DNA of 64,000 bases from Martinezella calliandrae (GTDB lineage: Bacteria; Pseudomonadota; Alphaproteobacteria; Rhizobiales; Rhizobiaceae). The position numbers and the translations under genes are program-made. Positions 24,917 to 34,662 of the stretch are shown here, piece by piece. Position 1 is the stretch's first letter, and each line of letters starts with the position of its first letter. The notes beneath the pieces are model-generated. The model was not told where the DNA came from, searched no databases, and saw nothing but the letters and a program-made list of their open reading frames with translations. The DNA lies in the NCBI RefSeq assembly GCF_030272695.1, contig NZ_JARFYN010000001.1, positions 186,001 to 250,000 on the forward strand, read 5' to 3'.

Positions 24917-25885
24917 GTGGGTACAAACCGCAACAGCGTCGCCGGTGGCTTGGCCATCGGCGCGAGCGCGCCGGTGCGCGTCGAAACATACCAGAAGGCG
25001 CCGGGCGCGTTTGCCCGCAACGCGCCAGGCTATCTGTTTCTCCTGCCCTGGTTCATCGGCTTCTTCGGCCTCACGCTTGGACCAGCGATCGTGTCGCTGT
25101 ATTTATCCTTCACCGACTATAACCTGCTGCAGGCGCCACATCTGGTGGGGCTAGACAATTATGCGCGCATCGCCACAGGCGACGACAAGTTCATCTCGTC
25201 TATGCGGGTGACCTTGTTCTATGTCGTCTGCTCGGTCCCGCTGAAGCTTGCCTTCGCGCTGATGGTGGCGCTGTTGCTCAACCGTGGTATTCGTGGCCTG
25301 ACGATCTATCGTGCCATCTTCTATCTGCCATCACTCCTCGGCTCCAGCGTCGCCATTGCCGTGCTCTGGCGGCAGATTTTCGATGGCGACGGCGTCGTCA
25401 ACACGCTGCTGTGGTACGTGTTCGGCATCAATGGCCCGAGCTGGATTTCGAACCCCAACTATTCGCTCTACACCCTCATCATTCTGGCGATCTGGCAGTT
25501 CGGTTCGCCGATGATCATCTTCCTTGCCGGCCTTCGGCAGATCCCGACAGATCTCTATGAGGCGGCAAGCCTCGACGGCGCATCGAAAGCGCGGATTTTC
25601 TTCAAGATCACCTTGCCGCTGCTGACGCCGGTTATCTTCTTCAATGCCGTCGTGCAGACCATCGATGCCTTTAAAGCCTTCACGCCGGCCTATGTCATCT
25701 CTTCCGGCACCGGCGGCCCGATCGACTCGACGCTGTTCTACACGCTCTACCTTTACCAGGAGGCTTTCGGCTATTTCCGCATGGGATACGCCGCGGCGCT
25801 TGCCTGGGTCCTCGTGATCATCATCGCGATCTTCACCGCCTTCTCCTTCCTCTCCGCTCGTTATTGGGTCCACTACGATGACTGA
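24917..25885 (+). CDS. carbohydrate ABC transporter permease (MalF-like)
   Basis: A 322-residue permease with a GTG start; GAGG eight bases upstream supports it. After about 35 polar residues the first membrane segment is YLFLLPWFIGFFGLTLGPA. Five more segments follow; the EAA loop reads YEAASLDGASKARIFFKITL. Codes for one half of the pore of the transporter whose binding protein ends 4 bases earlier, and overlaps the next permease gene by 8 bases. Confidence 0.92.
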   Translation: MGTNRNSVAGGLAIGASAPVRVETYQKAPGAFARNAPGYLFLLPWFIGFFGLTLGPAIVSLYLSFTDYNLLQAPHLVGLDNYARIATGDDKFISSMRVTLFYVVCSVPLKLAFALMVALLLNRGIRGLTIYRAIFYLPSLLGSSVAIAVLWRQIFDGDGVVNTLLWYVFGINGPSWISNPNYSLYTLIILAIWQFGSPMIIFLAGLRQIPTDLYEAASLDGASKARIFFKITLPLLTPVIFFNAVVQTIDAFKAFTPAYVISSGTGGPIDSTLFYTLYLYQEAFGYFRMGYAAALAWVLVIIIAIFTAFSFLSARYWVHYDD

Positions 25886-26762
25886 CGCGAAGCTCACCCA
25901 CTTTCCCGACGATCTGAACCCACCGCGCGAGCGCCCCTGGTTCCTGTCCGTCATCATCCATGTCTGCCTGGTCGGCGCATCGATCGTGATGCTCTACCCG
26001 CTGCTCTGGATGCTGTCCGGCTCAATCAAGGACCAGAACGAAATCTTCGGCACGGCCTCGCTGATCCCGTCGCAATTCGACTTCAGCTCATTTTACCGCG
26101 GCTGGTTCGGCGGGCAGGTCACCTTCGGCTCGTTCGTTTGGAACTCCGTCGTCATCGCCATCCTTTCCGTCATCGGCAATGTCGTCTCGTGCTCGCTGGC
26201 CGCCTATGCCTTTGCTCGGCTGAATTTCTGGGGCAAGAATTTCTGGTTCGCGCTCATGCTCGGCACGCTGATGCTGCCCTATCACGTGACGCTAATCCCG
26301 CAATATATCCTGTTCCTGAAGCTCGGCTGGGTGAAAACCATTCTGCCGCTGGTCGTGCCGAAATTCCTGGCCGTCGACGCCTTCTTCATCTTCCTGATGG
26401 TGCAGTTCTTCCGCGGCATCCCCCGGGAACTCGACGAAGCGGCAATGATGGACGGGTGCAGCCCCTGGCGTATCTATTGGCGCATCATGCTGCCACTGTC
26501 GCTGCCGGTTCTGGCAACCGCCGCCATCTTCTCCTTTATCTGGACCTGGGACGATTTCTTCGGCCCGCTGATCTACCTCTCCGACATCAACACCTACACG
26601 GTGCAGCTTGGCCTACGCTCTTTCGTCGACTCGACCGGAAGCTCCGACTGGAGCAGCCTATTTGCGATGTCGAGCATCTCGCTGATCCCCGTCTTCCTGA
26701 TCTTCCTGTTCTTCCAGAGGCTGCTGATCGACGGCATAGCGACCGCCGGCCTCAAGCGCTGA
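25878..26762 (+). CDS. carbohydrate ABC transporter permease (MalG-like)
   Basis: A 294-residue permease of the MalG type. The N terminus holds a segment FLSVIIHVCLVGASIVMLYP and the periplasmic loop WMLSGSIKDQNEIF common to this subgroup. The EAA loop is visible as LDEAAMMDGCSPWRIYWR, and the C terminus IATAGLKR is typical. Start overlaps the preceding gene by 8 bases. Forms the second half of the transporter pore. Confidence 0.92.
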   Translation: MTDAKLTHFPDDLNPPRERPWFLSVIIHVCLVGASIVMLYPLLWMLSGSIKDQNEIFGTASLIPSQFDFSSFYRGWFGGQVTFGSFVWNSVVIAILSVIGNVVSCSLAAYAFARLNFWGKNFWFALMLGTLMLPYHVTLIPQYILFLKLGWVKTILPLVVPKFLAVDAFFIFLMVQFFRGIPRELDEAAMMDGCSPWRIYWRIMLPLSLPVLATAAIFSFIWTWDDFFGPLIYLSDINTYTVQLGLRSFVDSTGSSDWSSLFAMSSISLIPVFLIFLFFQRLLIDGIATAGLKR

Positions 26763-26772
26763 CACGAGCCCT

Positions 26773-26852
26773 ACGGTCCCGAATGCCCAAGGTTTGGGAC
26801 CGTAACCAGAGCAATTCCAGCAAAAGTGCGAAACGGTTTTGCGTCTGGAATT
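26773..26852. repeat. two adjacent hairpin repeats after the permease gene
   Basis: ACGGTCCC (26773-26780) pairs with GGGACCGT (26796-26803), and AATTCCAG (26813-26820) with CTGGAATT (26845-26852), the latter enclosing an AAAAGTGCGAAACGGTTTT core. The second has the form of a short palindrome that I recall as frequent between rhizobial genes. Together they fill most of the 171-base gap in the operon and may lower readthrough or stabilise the upstream mRNA. Confidence 0.55.
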
Positions 26853-26933
26853 GTGTGAAACAATCAGAGAGCTTTTCCAAGCTTCATTGGAGACGGAAAT
26901 GCTCTTGAGAAACCCACTGAAAGGAAATGTCGC

Positions 26934-27959
26934 ATGAGCGCGCTGCGCTTTGCCGCCATCGGCCTCAATCACGATCACATCTACGGCCAGGTCAACGTCA
27001 TGCTACGGACCGGCGCCGAACTCGTCGCCTTTCACGCCGTGGAGGACGACCTTGCGGCCATCTTCGCCGGACGCTTTCCGCAGGCAAGACGCGTTGCCGA
27101 CAAGAGGGAAATTCTGGAAGACAGCTCCATCGCGCTGATCGTCAGCGCAGCTGTTTCCAGCGAGCGGACAGGCCTTGCCATCGAGGCCATGCGCCACGGC
27201 AAGGACGTAATGCTCGACAAGCCCGGCATGGTGACGCTGGATCAGCTCGCGGAAGTGCGAAAGGTACAGGCCGAGACCAAGCGCATCGTCTCGATCCTCT
27301 ATTCCGAACATTTCGAAACCGCTTCGACCGTCAAGGCGGGCGAACTAGTCAAGGCCGGCGCCATCGGCAAGGTCATCCATACGACCGGCCTTGGGCCGCA
27401 CCGCTTGCGCAAGCCGACACGGCCGGAGTGGTTCTTCGACCGCAAGCGCTATGGCGGCATCATCACCGACATCGCTTCGCATCAATGCGAGCAGTTTCTG
27501 TTTTTCGCAGACTCACTGGAAGCCGAGATTCTGTCGGCAACAGTGTCGAACCGCGCCAATCCCGACACGCCCGGCCTGCAGGATTACGGCGATCTCCATC
27601 TGCGCACGCCTGATGTCACCGGCTATATCCGCGTCGACTGGTTCACGCCCGACGGCCTTTCCACCTGGGGCGACGGCCGCTTTTTCATCGTCGGCACCGA
27701 AGGCACGATTGAGCTGCGCAAATATATCGACGTCGCCGGCCGTCCTGGCACGGATCATCTTTTCCTCACCGACCGCAAGGGCGTGCAGCATATCGATTGC
27801 AGCGGCGTCGAGCTGCCCTACGGCCGGCAACTGGCCGCCGATATCAGAGACCGCACCGAAACGGCTATGGGGCAAGATCATTGCTTCAAAGCCATGGAGT
27901 TGGCGCTTAAGGCGCAGGCTCTGGCCGAAGCAACATCGACCAACAGCGTACAAAGGTAA
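26934..27959 (+). CDS. Gfo/Idh/MocA family oxidoreductase
   Basis: A 341-residue dehydrogenase. The N terminus (LRFAAIGLNHDHIYGQV) lacks the usual GxGxxG; GLNHDHIYG replaces it, as in a distinct subgroup. The EKP motif is changed to LDKPGMVTLD. The substrate domain contains YGGIITDIASHQCEQFL with a His that may be catalytic. GAAAGGAA precedes the ATG. It lies in the transporter operon, 7 bases before the next dehydrogenase, so the two probably act in series, for example on 3-keto sugars. The altered cofactor loop makes the cofactor uncertain. Confidence 0.87.
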   Translation: MSALRFAAIGLNHDHIYGQVNVMLRTGAELVAFHAVEDDLAAIFAGRFPQARRVADKREILEDSSIALIVSAAVSSERTGLAIEAMRHGKDVMLDKPGMVTLDQLAEVRKVQAETKRIVSILYSEHFETASTVKAGELVKAGAIGKVIHTTGLGPHRLRKPTRPEWFFDRKRYGGIITDIASHQCEQFLFFADSLEAEILSATVSNRANPDTPGLQDYGDLHLRTPDVTGYIRVDWFTPDGLSTWGDGRFFIVGTEGTIELRKYIDVAGRPGTDHLFLTDRKGVQHIDCSGVELPYGRQLAADIRDRTETAMGQDHCFKAMELALKAQALAEATSTNSVQR

Positions 27960-27966
27960 TTTGCAC

Positions 27967-29037
27967 ATGTCCGACGTAAAGAAAGTGGCAGTCATCGGTC
28001 TCGGCATCGGCCGCTCGCATATAGTCGAAGGCTACCTGCCGCATCCGAACCGCTTCGAAGTCGCCGTGGTCTGCGATCTCAACGAAGAGCGGTTGAACGC
28101 CATCGGCGACGAATTCGGCATTTCAAGGCGTATCAAGGATTTCGTCGAAGTCCTGAACATGCCCGATATCGATATTGTCGACATCTGCACGCCGCCCGGT
28201 TCGCATTTCGAACTGATCCTGCAGGCACTCGCCGCCGGCAAGCATGTGGTCTGTGAAAAGCCGCTGGTCGGCTCGCTCGCCGATATCGACGCCGTTATCG
28301 CGGCGGAAAAGACGGCGAAGGGCAAACTGATGCCGATCTTCCAATACCGTTATGGCGACGGCATCCAGAAGGCCAAGCGCATCATCGATGCCGGCATCGC
28401 CGGCAAGCCCTATGTCGCCACCTCCGAAACCCACTGGGTCCGTACTGGAGAATATTATGCAGTTCCTTGGCGCGGTAAATGGGCGACGGAACTTGGCGGC
28501 GTGTTGATGACGCATTCGATCCACCTGCACGACATGCTGACCTATCTGATGGGCCCGATCGCCGGCCTCTTCGGTCGCGTCGCAACCCGGGTCAACGATA
28601 TCGAAGTGGAAGATTGCGCCAGCGCCAGCCTGCTGATGGAAAACGGTGGGCTTGCGACGATCAGCGCTACGCTCGGTTCGCAGGAACAGATCAGCCGACT
28701 GCGCCTCGCCTTCGAAAACGTCCTGATCGAAAGCAACCATGAGCCCTACAGCCCCGGCCAGGACCCGTGGAAAATCGTCCCCGCCAATGACGAGGTGGCG
28801 GCGAAGATCGATGCATTGCTTGCCGATTGGACACCGGTACCGATCCGTTTCAACACGCAGATGAAGCTGTTCCATGAGGCGCTGATTTCCGGCGGGCCGC
28901 TGCCCGTGACCACGGTCGACGCCCGTCAGGCGCTGGAGCTGGTGACGGCGTTCTACGAATCGTCGGAAACCCGCACCGAAGTCCGCTTTCCAGTCGGCCC
29001 GGAGAGTACGAAATATAAGAGCTGGAGGCCGGCATGA
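27967..29037 (+). CDS. Gfo/Idh/MocA family oxidoreductase
   Basis: A 356-residue dehydrogenase with a standard Rossmann start (VAVIGLGIGRSHIVEGYL), EKP motif VCEKPLVGS and substrate domain ELGGVLMTHSIHLHDMLTYL. The ATG at 27967 follows the preceding stop by 7 bases; a long in-frame extension upstream overlaps that gene and is not coding. It ends in a 4-base overlap with the longest possible reading of the ATPase gene. It is the second of two consecutive dehydrogenases in this transporter operon. Confidence 0.92.
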   Translation: MSDVKKVAVIGLGIGRSHIVEGYLPHPNRFEVAVVCDLNEERLNAIGDEFGISRRIKDFVEVLNMPDIDIVDICTPPGSHFELILQALAAGKHVVCEKPLVGSLADIDAVIAAEKTAKGKLMPIFQYRYGDGIQKAKRIIDAGIAGKPYVATSETHWVRTGEYYAVPWRGKWATELGGVLMTHSIHLHDMLTYLMGPIAGLFGRVATRVNDIEVEDCASASLLMENGGLATISATLGSQEQISRLRLAFENVLIESNHEPYSPGQDPWKIVPANDEVAAKIDALLADWTPVPIRFNTQMKLFHEALISGGPLPVTTVDARQALELVTAFYESSETRTEVRFPVGPESTKYKSWRPA

Positions 29038-29081
29038 CGACGGAAGTGCAAGCCATCAGGACGAACAAGGAGGAAGCGCCC

Positions 29082-30161
<1,080 letters not shown>

Positions 30162-30183
30162 CCGGACAGCGGCAGACACTGAG

Positions 30184-30211
30184 TTATCTTCGCCCCCGGT
30201 GGGCGAGATAA
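30184..30211. terminator. bidirectional hairpin between convergent genes
   Basis: TTATCT and CGCCC (30184-30189 and 30191-30195) pair with GGGCG and AGATAA (30201-30211), giving an 11-bp stem with one bulged T. It lies between the ATPase gene and the convergent GH2 gene, the right place for a shared terminator, although no T run follows. Confidence 0.5.
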
Positions 30212-30241
30212 GGCTCCGCATTTGCCTTGCCACACCCTCAG

Positions 30242-32713
30242 TCAGACCTCGACGACCCGCCGGCCGCCAATAGCACGGACTTTGCCGGATGGGATGGCGT
30301 CGACCAGAGCACCCTCTCTTCGGTATAACGTCAACCGCCGCGTCACCCCCGGCGGCAGGTGAAACCAGTCATCCTCCGCCCGATAGGCTTCGAAATCGAT
30401 CTGCACCGATTGCGCCAACCGGTCGCTGCGCAGATCGAGGGACCAGTGATCGTCCTGCTGCGAGACGGATGCCGTGATTTCAGCGTCATGGAAGGCTTTC
30501 GTCCTGCCCAAGGGGAAATAAAAAGCTTCAGCGATCAGCGCCCCGGTTTCGCGCGCGGTAAGACGCGCCACCGTCACATCATGCGAGGGCGGGCCGAAAC
30601 GGAAGGCATAGGTCGTGTCGAAGAAAGCACCGAACAGGTCCGTGCAGCCGATCTTGTGCTTGGCGCGCGCTTCGATCGACAATTCCCGCTTGCCGCTGAC
30701 TACGGTCTGCCGGCCGTCCCGTAGGCAGACCACATCGAGATTGAGGTCGATGGCAACATCGCCCTCGTTGATGACATGCACATCGAGGCCGTTGGTGCCT
30801 TCGTCAGTGAGCAACACCTGTACCGGCCTGAAGGCGCGGCGGAGCGCATACCATATGGGTTTCGGCTCGCCCGTCGAATCGACCACGCCCCAGCTGGGGC
30901 CGGGCAGCAGATCCTGGAGCGTCCAGACGAGGGCGCCGTTACAGCCGGAGCCCTGGCGCCGCCATTCGGCATAGGTCTCTTCCGCGACTTCTCCGGTAAC
31001 GGCTCGCGACAGGTCGAGATAGAGATCGGGATCTTCCCGCCGCAACCGGCCTGGTTCGAAGCCGTAGAGTTCGCTCAGATAATAATCGCGCACATCCTCG
31101 AAATCCCAGGAAGCACCGCGGTCGCGCGGCACACGTTCTTTCCATAGCGGGCTATGGACTGTGGGGACCGGCAGATGCCGCGCCAAGGTCCGGGCCTGCG
31201 GCACATGCGCGAAAGCCAGGCTTTCCGCCGCGAAGCGGACATCGGCGCGACGCGCATCATCAAGCGGCCGCATATAAGCCCCGACGCCGTAGTAATGCGT
31301 CACGCCCGCATTCGGGGAAAACGGCATTGCGCCGCCCGAGGGAGAATTGACGACATAGGGAACGTCAGGCCTTATGGACTTGACGACGGCCGGAATGATC
31401 TCCTCTACGATCGGGCTTGTCCAAAACCGCTCCGGCAAGCCGAGCATCGCCGCCTGCTGATAGACCTCGCTGCCACCGCAAAGGACGGCGAGCGAGGGCG
31501 ACAGGCGTGTTCCGGAAAGAAGCTGCGCCGCTTCCGCCTCGACATGGGCATTGAAAGCCTTGTCGTTCTTTGGATAGTCGAAATTGGCGAACATGAAATC
31601 CTGCCAGGCCAGCAGGCCGAGTTCGTCGCAGAGCTGGAAGAACTCCGGAGTTTCATAGGCCATGGTGCCGCCAATGCGGATCATGTTCATGCCGGCGTCC
31701 GTCGCCAGCCGCAGCCAGGGCTCGTAGTCTTCACGGCCGCCGGGCAGACGGGCGATATCCGCCGTCGTCCAGACGGCGCCGCGGCAGAAGATGCGCGCGC
31801 CGTTGACCACAAGCGCAAAATCCTGACCATCCGCGCCGCGATCGACCGCGAGCCGGCGGAAACCGGTGCGTCCGATCGGATGTTCCACACCATCGACGAT
31901 CAGCGCAACGTCATAGAGACAGGGTGTTCCATGGGTGTGCGGCCACCACGGGGTCACGCCGGGGATTTTCATTATCGCCGTGTAATGGCCGCCACTGTCT
32001 TTCTCGAAGGCCTGCTCGACGTCGCCACAGCGAAGTACGATCTCGCCGATATGTCCCTGGATTGACAGCGAGGCATAAAGCCGGCCCTCTCCATTCTGCA
32101 GCAGGTCCGGACGTAGCGAAAGGTCGCGAATGACGGGACTATGCGAACGCAGCAACGAAATCGGTCGCCAGGGACCGACGGCGTGGACTTCCGGGCACCA
32201 GCCGGGCATGTGGCCGAGCAGGGTCGTGCGAACTAGGCGCAACCCCTGCGGCGTGATCATCTGCGGCCGCCAGCGGGCTCTAGGGCCTGGTTCGGCAAGC
32301 CGCGGCTCCAGGGCGCGAAAACATAGTGCGAGCTCGTCTCCGCCCATCAGATGAACGGCGAGTTCGTGCGACTCGAACATGCTCTCGGAGACGAGGATTT
32401 TTCTGCCGTTCAGAAAGATTTCGCAGAGTGTCGCCAGCCCCCCGAGCCGCAAGACGGCGTTGCCGGGGTCGGCGTCGACCAAACGACAAAGATACCAGGC
32501 ATCCCTGTCGTTCAGCGGACGGGGATGTTCTCGATTGAAAAGCCCGGCCTTTTCCAGCGCCCCGGCCACTGTGCCCGGCACCGACGCCGGGATAAACCCG
32601 GCTGAAAGCGGCACATCGGCAGGCGAGGCGCAGGCGCCCGCATCCGTCAGTACCAGATTCCATCCTTCGCTCAGCAGCGTCTCGCCGCCAAGACTTGCCA
32701 AACGCCCGTGCAT
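30242..32713 (-). CDS. glycoside hydrolase family 2 (beta-mannosidase-like)
   Basis: An 823-residue glycosidase of the GH2 beta-mannosidase-like type. An N-terminal sugar-binding jelly roll (VPGTVAGALEKAGLFN, then WYLCRLVDADPGNAVL) precedes an Ig-like part, the TIM barrel and C-terminal beta domains. The acid/base Glu is probably in CGGSEVYQQ (family form GNNE) and the nucleophile in FAAESLAFAHVP. No signal peptide is seen, so it acts in the cytoplasm. It is 67 bases after the DUF1839 gene on the same strand, with a palindromic repeat between, so it may be the last gene of the carrier-protein operon. Substrate unproven. Confidence 0.85.
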   Translation of the reverse strand: MHGRLASLGGETLLSEGWNLVLTDAGACASPADVPLSAGFIPASVPGTVAGALEKAGLFNREHPRPLNDRDAWYLCRLVDADPGNAVLRLGGLATLCEIFLNGRKILVSESMFESHELAVHLMGGDELALCFRALEPRLAEPGPRARWRPQMITPQGLRLVRTTLLGHMPGWCPEVHAVGPWRPISLLRSHSPVIRDLSLRPDLLQNGEGRLYASLSIQGHIGEIVLRCGDVEQAFEKDSGGHYTAIMKIPGVTPWWPHTHGTPCLYDVALIVDGVEHPIGRTGFRRLAVDRGADGQDFALVVNGARIFCRGAVWTTADIARLPGGREDYEPWLRLATDAGMNMIRIGGTMAYETPEFFQLCDELGLLAWQDFMFANFDYPKNDKAFNAHVEAEAAQLLSGTRLSPSLAVLCGGSEVYQQAAMLGLPERFWTSPIVEEIIPAVVKSIRPDVPYVVNSPSGGAMPFSPNAGVTHYYGVGAYMRPLDDARRADVRFAAESLAFAHVPQARTLARHLPVPTVHSPLWKERVPRDRGASWDFEDVRDYYLSELYGFEPGRLRREDPDLYLDLSRAVTGEVAEETYAEWRRQGSGCNGALVWTLQDLLPGPSWGVVDSTGEPKPIWYALRRAFRPVQVLLTDEGTNGLDVHVINEGDVAIDLNLDVVCLRDGRQTVVSGKRELSIEARAKHKIGCTDLFGAFFDTTYAFRFGPPSHDVTVARLTARETGALIAEAFYFPLGRTKAFHDAEITASVSQQDDHWSLDLRSDRLAQSVQIDFEAYRAEDDWFHLPPGVTRRLTLYRREGALVDAIPSGKVRAIGGRRVVEV

Positions 32714-32732
32714 TGGATCTCCCGACTCAAAA

Positions 32733-32775
32733 CATGATCCTAAAAGTGCAAAGCAGCTTTTTGGACAGGATCATG
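32733..32775. repeat. short rhizobial palindromic repeat
   Basis: CATGATCC at 32733-32740 pairs perfectly with GGATCATG at 32768-32775; between them TAAAAGTGC and AGCTTTTT extend the stem. The same architecture (outer 8-bp dyad, inner AAAAGTG/TTTT) occurs at 26813-26852. It lies between the DUF1839 and GH2 genes. Confidence 0.6.
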
Positions 32776-32780
32776 TGCCA

Positions 32781-33740
32781 CTAAAGCTTCTGTTCAAGTA
32801 GCCCCATCATGGAATCCCATGCATCCGCAGCCGGATCAAGGGCCGTCTGCAGGGGTTCGAATTTCTTGCGGGTGATGGCGCGGGCGAGCTGGAACTGCAC
32901 CGATTTTGCCACTTCCGAAATTCGCCGAGCCTCGCCGGCAACCGCCGAAAAATCCACCGACAGCCAGTCGAGATAACTGCCGGCCAGCTCGAAATTGGCG
33001 CCGAACTGGCGCAGCGTATTGAAGGCAAATTTGTGGAAGAAGCCGAAGGGCCGCTCGGCCACCGCTTCCACCTGCGCCGTGAAACCCGCTGCGAAGGCGC
33101 GAATGGGATTGGCTACCGGGCGGCGACGGAAGTGGAAGGCTAGTAATTGCGTGGCCGTCTGCCGGATGGCAGCCGCGCCTGGCGCGTTCTCCGGCAACTT
33201 TGCGAACTCCGTATAGGGCAGGAAGGGCAGATCGTCTTCCTTCAGATGCAGTTGGAACAGTCCGTCGAAATCCTCGCCTGATAGCCGGTAGAAGCCGCCA
33301 TTATGGAAATAGTCCAGCTCGCGGCCCTCCATATCCAATCTGTTGATGGCGACGGTCGTCTTGCCGTGCTCACGGCGATAGCCGACGCCCTGGGTGTCGG
33401 GCATATAGAAGGAATCCATCTCGACGAGGCAAAGCCGGCCACGGCCGATCTGCTCGGCGACATGGTGCTGAACCTTGTCGTAGATTGCCAGTTCGGTGCA
33501 GCGAATGCCGTAGAGCGCTTCCAGATCTTCAAGCGGCACCTTGAAGAAGGTGAATTGATCGCCCTCGAAGTCCTGCGTCACCGTGAAGCCGAGCATGGCT
33601 TCCGGGGGCAGTTTCAGGCTCGAAAGCACTTCGATCCAGAGATCGATATAGCAATTGGTTTCCGGCCACATGCGCTCGCTGTCGTGCAACGCATGTGGCT
33701 TGTAGGCGGCGGGATCCAGCCCCTGAAAGACGACAGCCAT
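32781..33740 (-). CDS. DUF1839 family protein (possible acyltransferase)
   Basis: A 319-residue protein of the DUF1839 family. The ATG at 33740 lies 8 bases after the ligase stop and gives the usual family start MAVVFQGLDP; a frame 15 codons longer overlaps the ligase gene. A Cys in WPETNCYIDLW (Cys30), followed by MDSFYMPDTQGVGYRREHGK with Asp and His residues, recalls papain-like or BtrH-type acyl transfer proteins; this is my inference, not an established fact. Its genetic link to an aminoacyl:carrier-protein ligase suggests it receives the carrier-bound amino acid. Confidence 0.8.
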   Translation of the reverse strand: MAVVFQGLDPAAYKPHALHDSERMWPETNCYIDLWIEVLSSLKLPPEAMLGFTVTQDFEGDQFTFFKVPLEDLEALYGIRCTELAIYDKVQHHVAEQIGRGRLCLVEMDSFYMPDTQGVGYRREHGKTTVAINRLDMEGRELDYFHNGGFYRLSGEDFDGLFQLHLKEDDLPFLPYTEFAKLPENAPGAAAIRQTATQLLAFHFRRRPVANPIRAFAAGFTAQVEAVAERPFGFFHKFAFNTLRQFGANFELAGSYLDWLSVDFSAVAGEARRISEVAKSVQFQLARAITRKKFEPLQTALDPAADAWDSMMGLLEQKL

Positions 33741-33748
33741 GGAGACGA

Positions 33749-34657
33749 TCAGCCCCACAGCGGCTTGCGCACGCTCTCGGGCCATTCCTTGATGTCGAGG
33801 CCGTGGGCGTGGAACAGCGCCAGCGCGATACGCTCTAGGCCGAAGCCGACACAGGCTGTATGCGCGACGCTACCGTCCTCGAAGTTCAGCCCCCATTTCG
33901 CGCCGAAAGCGTCCTGATGGTAATTGAAGCTCATGCAGGCGGTCGGCTTGGCGGTCGAGGTGATCGGGATCAGCAGCTCGAACTTCAGGTTCTGGTCGCG
34001 TTGGTTGTTGGCAAGCATCTTGCCGGCGCGGCCGAAGAACGGATCGTTGGCGACGTCGATGGTTACGTCCAGACCAACGGCCTTCATCATCTCGACGCCG
34101 CGATCCATCCAGTTCTGGCGGAAATCCGTCACATGCTTGTCGGTGCCCATGCAGACATATTCGCGCATGCGGAAGAGTTGCTGGCGAGCCGGATCCTTGG
34201 AAGGCTCATGGCGGAAGCAATAAGATTGCAGGTCGAAGAGCGCGCCGCTCTCCGGCAGATGGCCGCGCTTGGCGACTGTCGGATAGAGCGGATAGCAGGC
34301 CGCCGGCGTCAGCACGATGTCGGTCGCTTCCTGATCCTTCGTCCAGTCCTCACCAACCTCCATGCATTTCAGGAGACTCATATGATCCAGCTCGCTGCCG
34401 CAGAAGCTGTGCACGGTGCCGGCTAGCTGCGGAAAGCTCTTCATGTAGCCGCTCTTTTCGAAGAAGGCGCGGTTCATGCCGGGCGGAAACCGGATGGCTT
34501 CGGCGCCATCGGCACCGCCGAACTTATCGATCAGTCGCTCGAAAGCGGCGATGACGTCTTCAAATTGGCCGCTGCGGCCATAGAGACCGTCAACACCGGT
34601 CTCGATCAGAAGACCGGAATCGAAAAGACGGTCGAGAAACGAGGTCTGCATATCCAT
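33749..34657 (-). CDS. amino acid:[carrier protein] ligase (SerRS-like, class II)
   Basis: A 302-residue homologue of the atypical seryl-tRNA synthetase core, lacking a tRNA-binding arm. Class II motif 2 is [19 protein letters not shown] and motif 3 is [12 protein letters not shown]. The zinc ligands of this family appear as Cys121 (AACYPLYP), Glu166 (RMREY) and Cys269 (TACVGFG); the spacing matches that of the Bradyrhizobium enzyme as I remember it. Such enzymes activate a small amino acid (Gly or Ala) with ATP and load it onto the phosphopantetheine of a carrier protein, not onto tRNA. The carrier gene is two genes upstream. Which amino acid is used cannot be read. Confidence 0.9.
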   Translation of the reverse strand: MDMQTSFLDRLFDSGLLIETGVDGLYGRSGQFEDVIAAFERLIDKFGGADGAEAIRFPPGMNRAFFEKSGYMKSFPQLAGTVHSFCGSELDHMSLLKCMEVGEDWTKDQEATDIVLTPAACYPLYPTVAKRGHLPESGALFDLQSYCFRHEPSKDPARQQLFRMREYVCMGTDKHVTDFRQNWMDRGVEMMKAVGLDVTIDVANDPFFGRAGKMLANNQRDQNLKFELLIPITSTAKPTACMSFNYHQDAFGAKWGLNFEDGSVAHTACVGFGLERIALALFHAHGLDIKEWPESVRKPLWG

Positions 34658-34662
34658 GACGA

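Noticed and set aside
27391..27966. N-terminal extension of the second dehydrogenase in the 27-kb operon
   Set aside because: Ser/Ala/Arg-rich translation inside the preceding gene; the standard Rossmann start follows the ATG at 27967.
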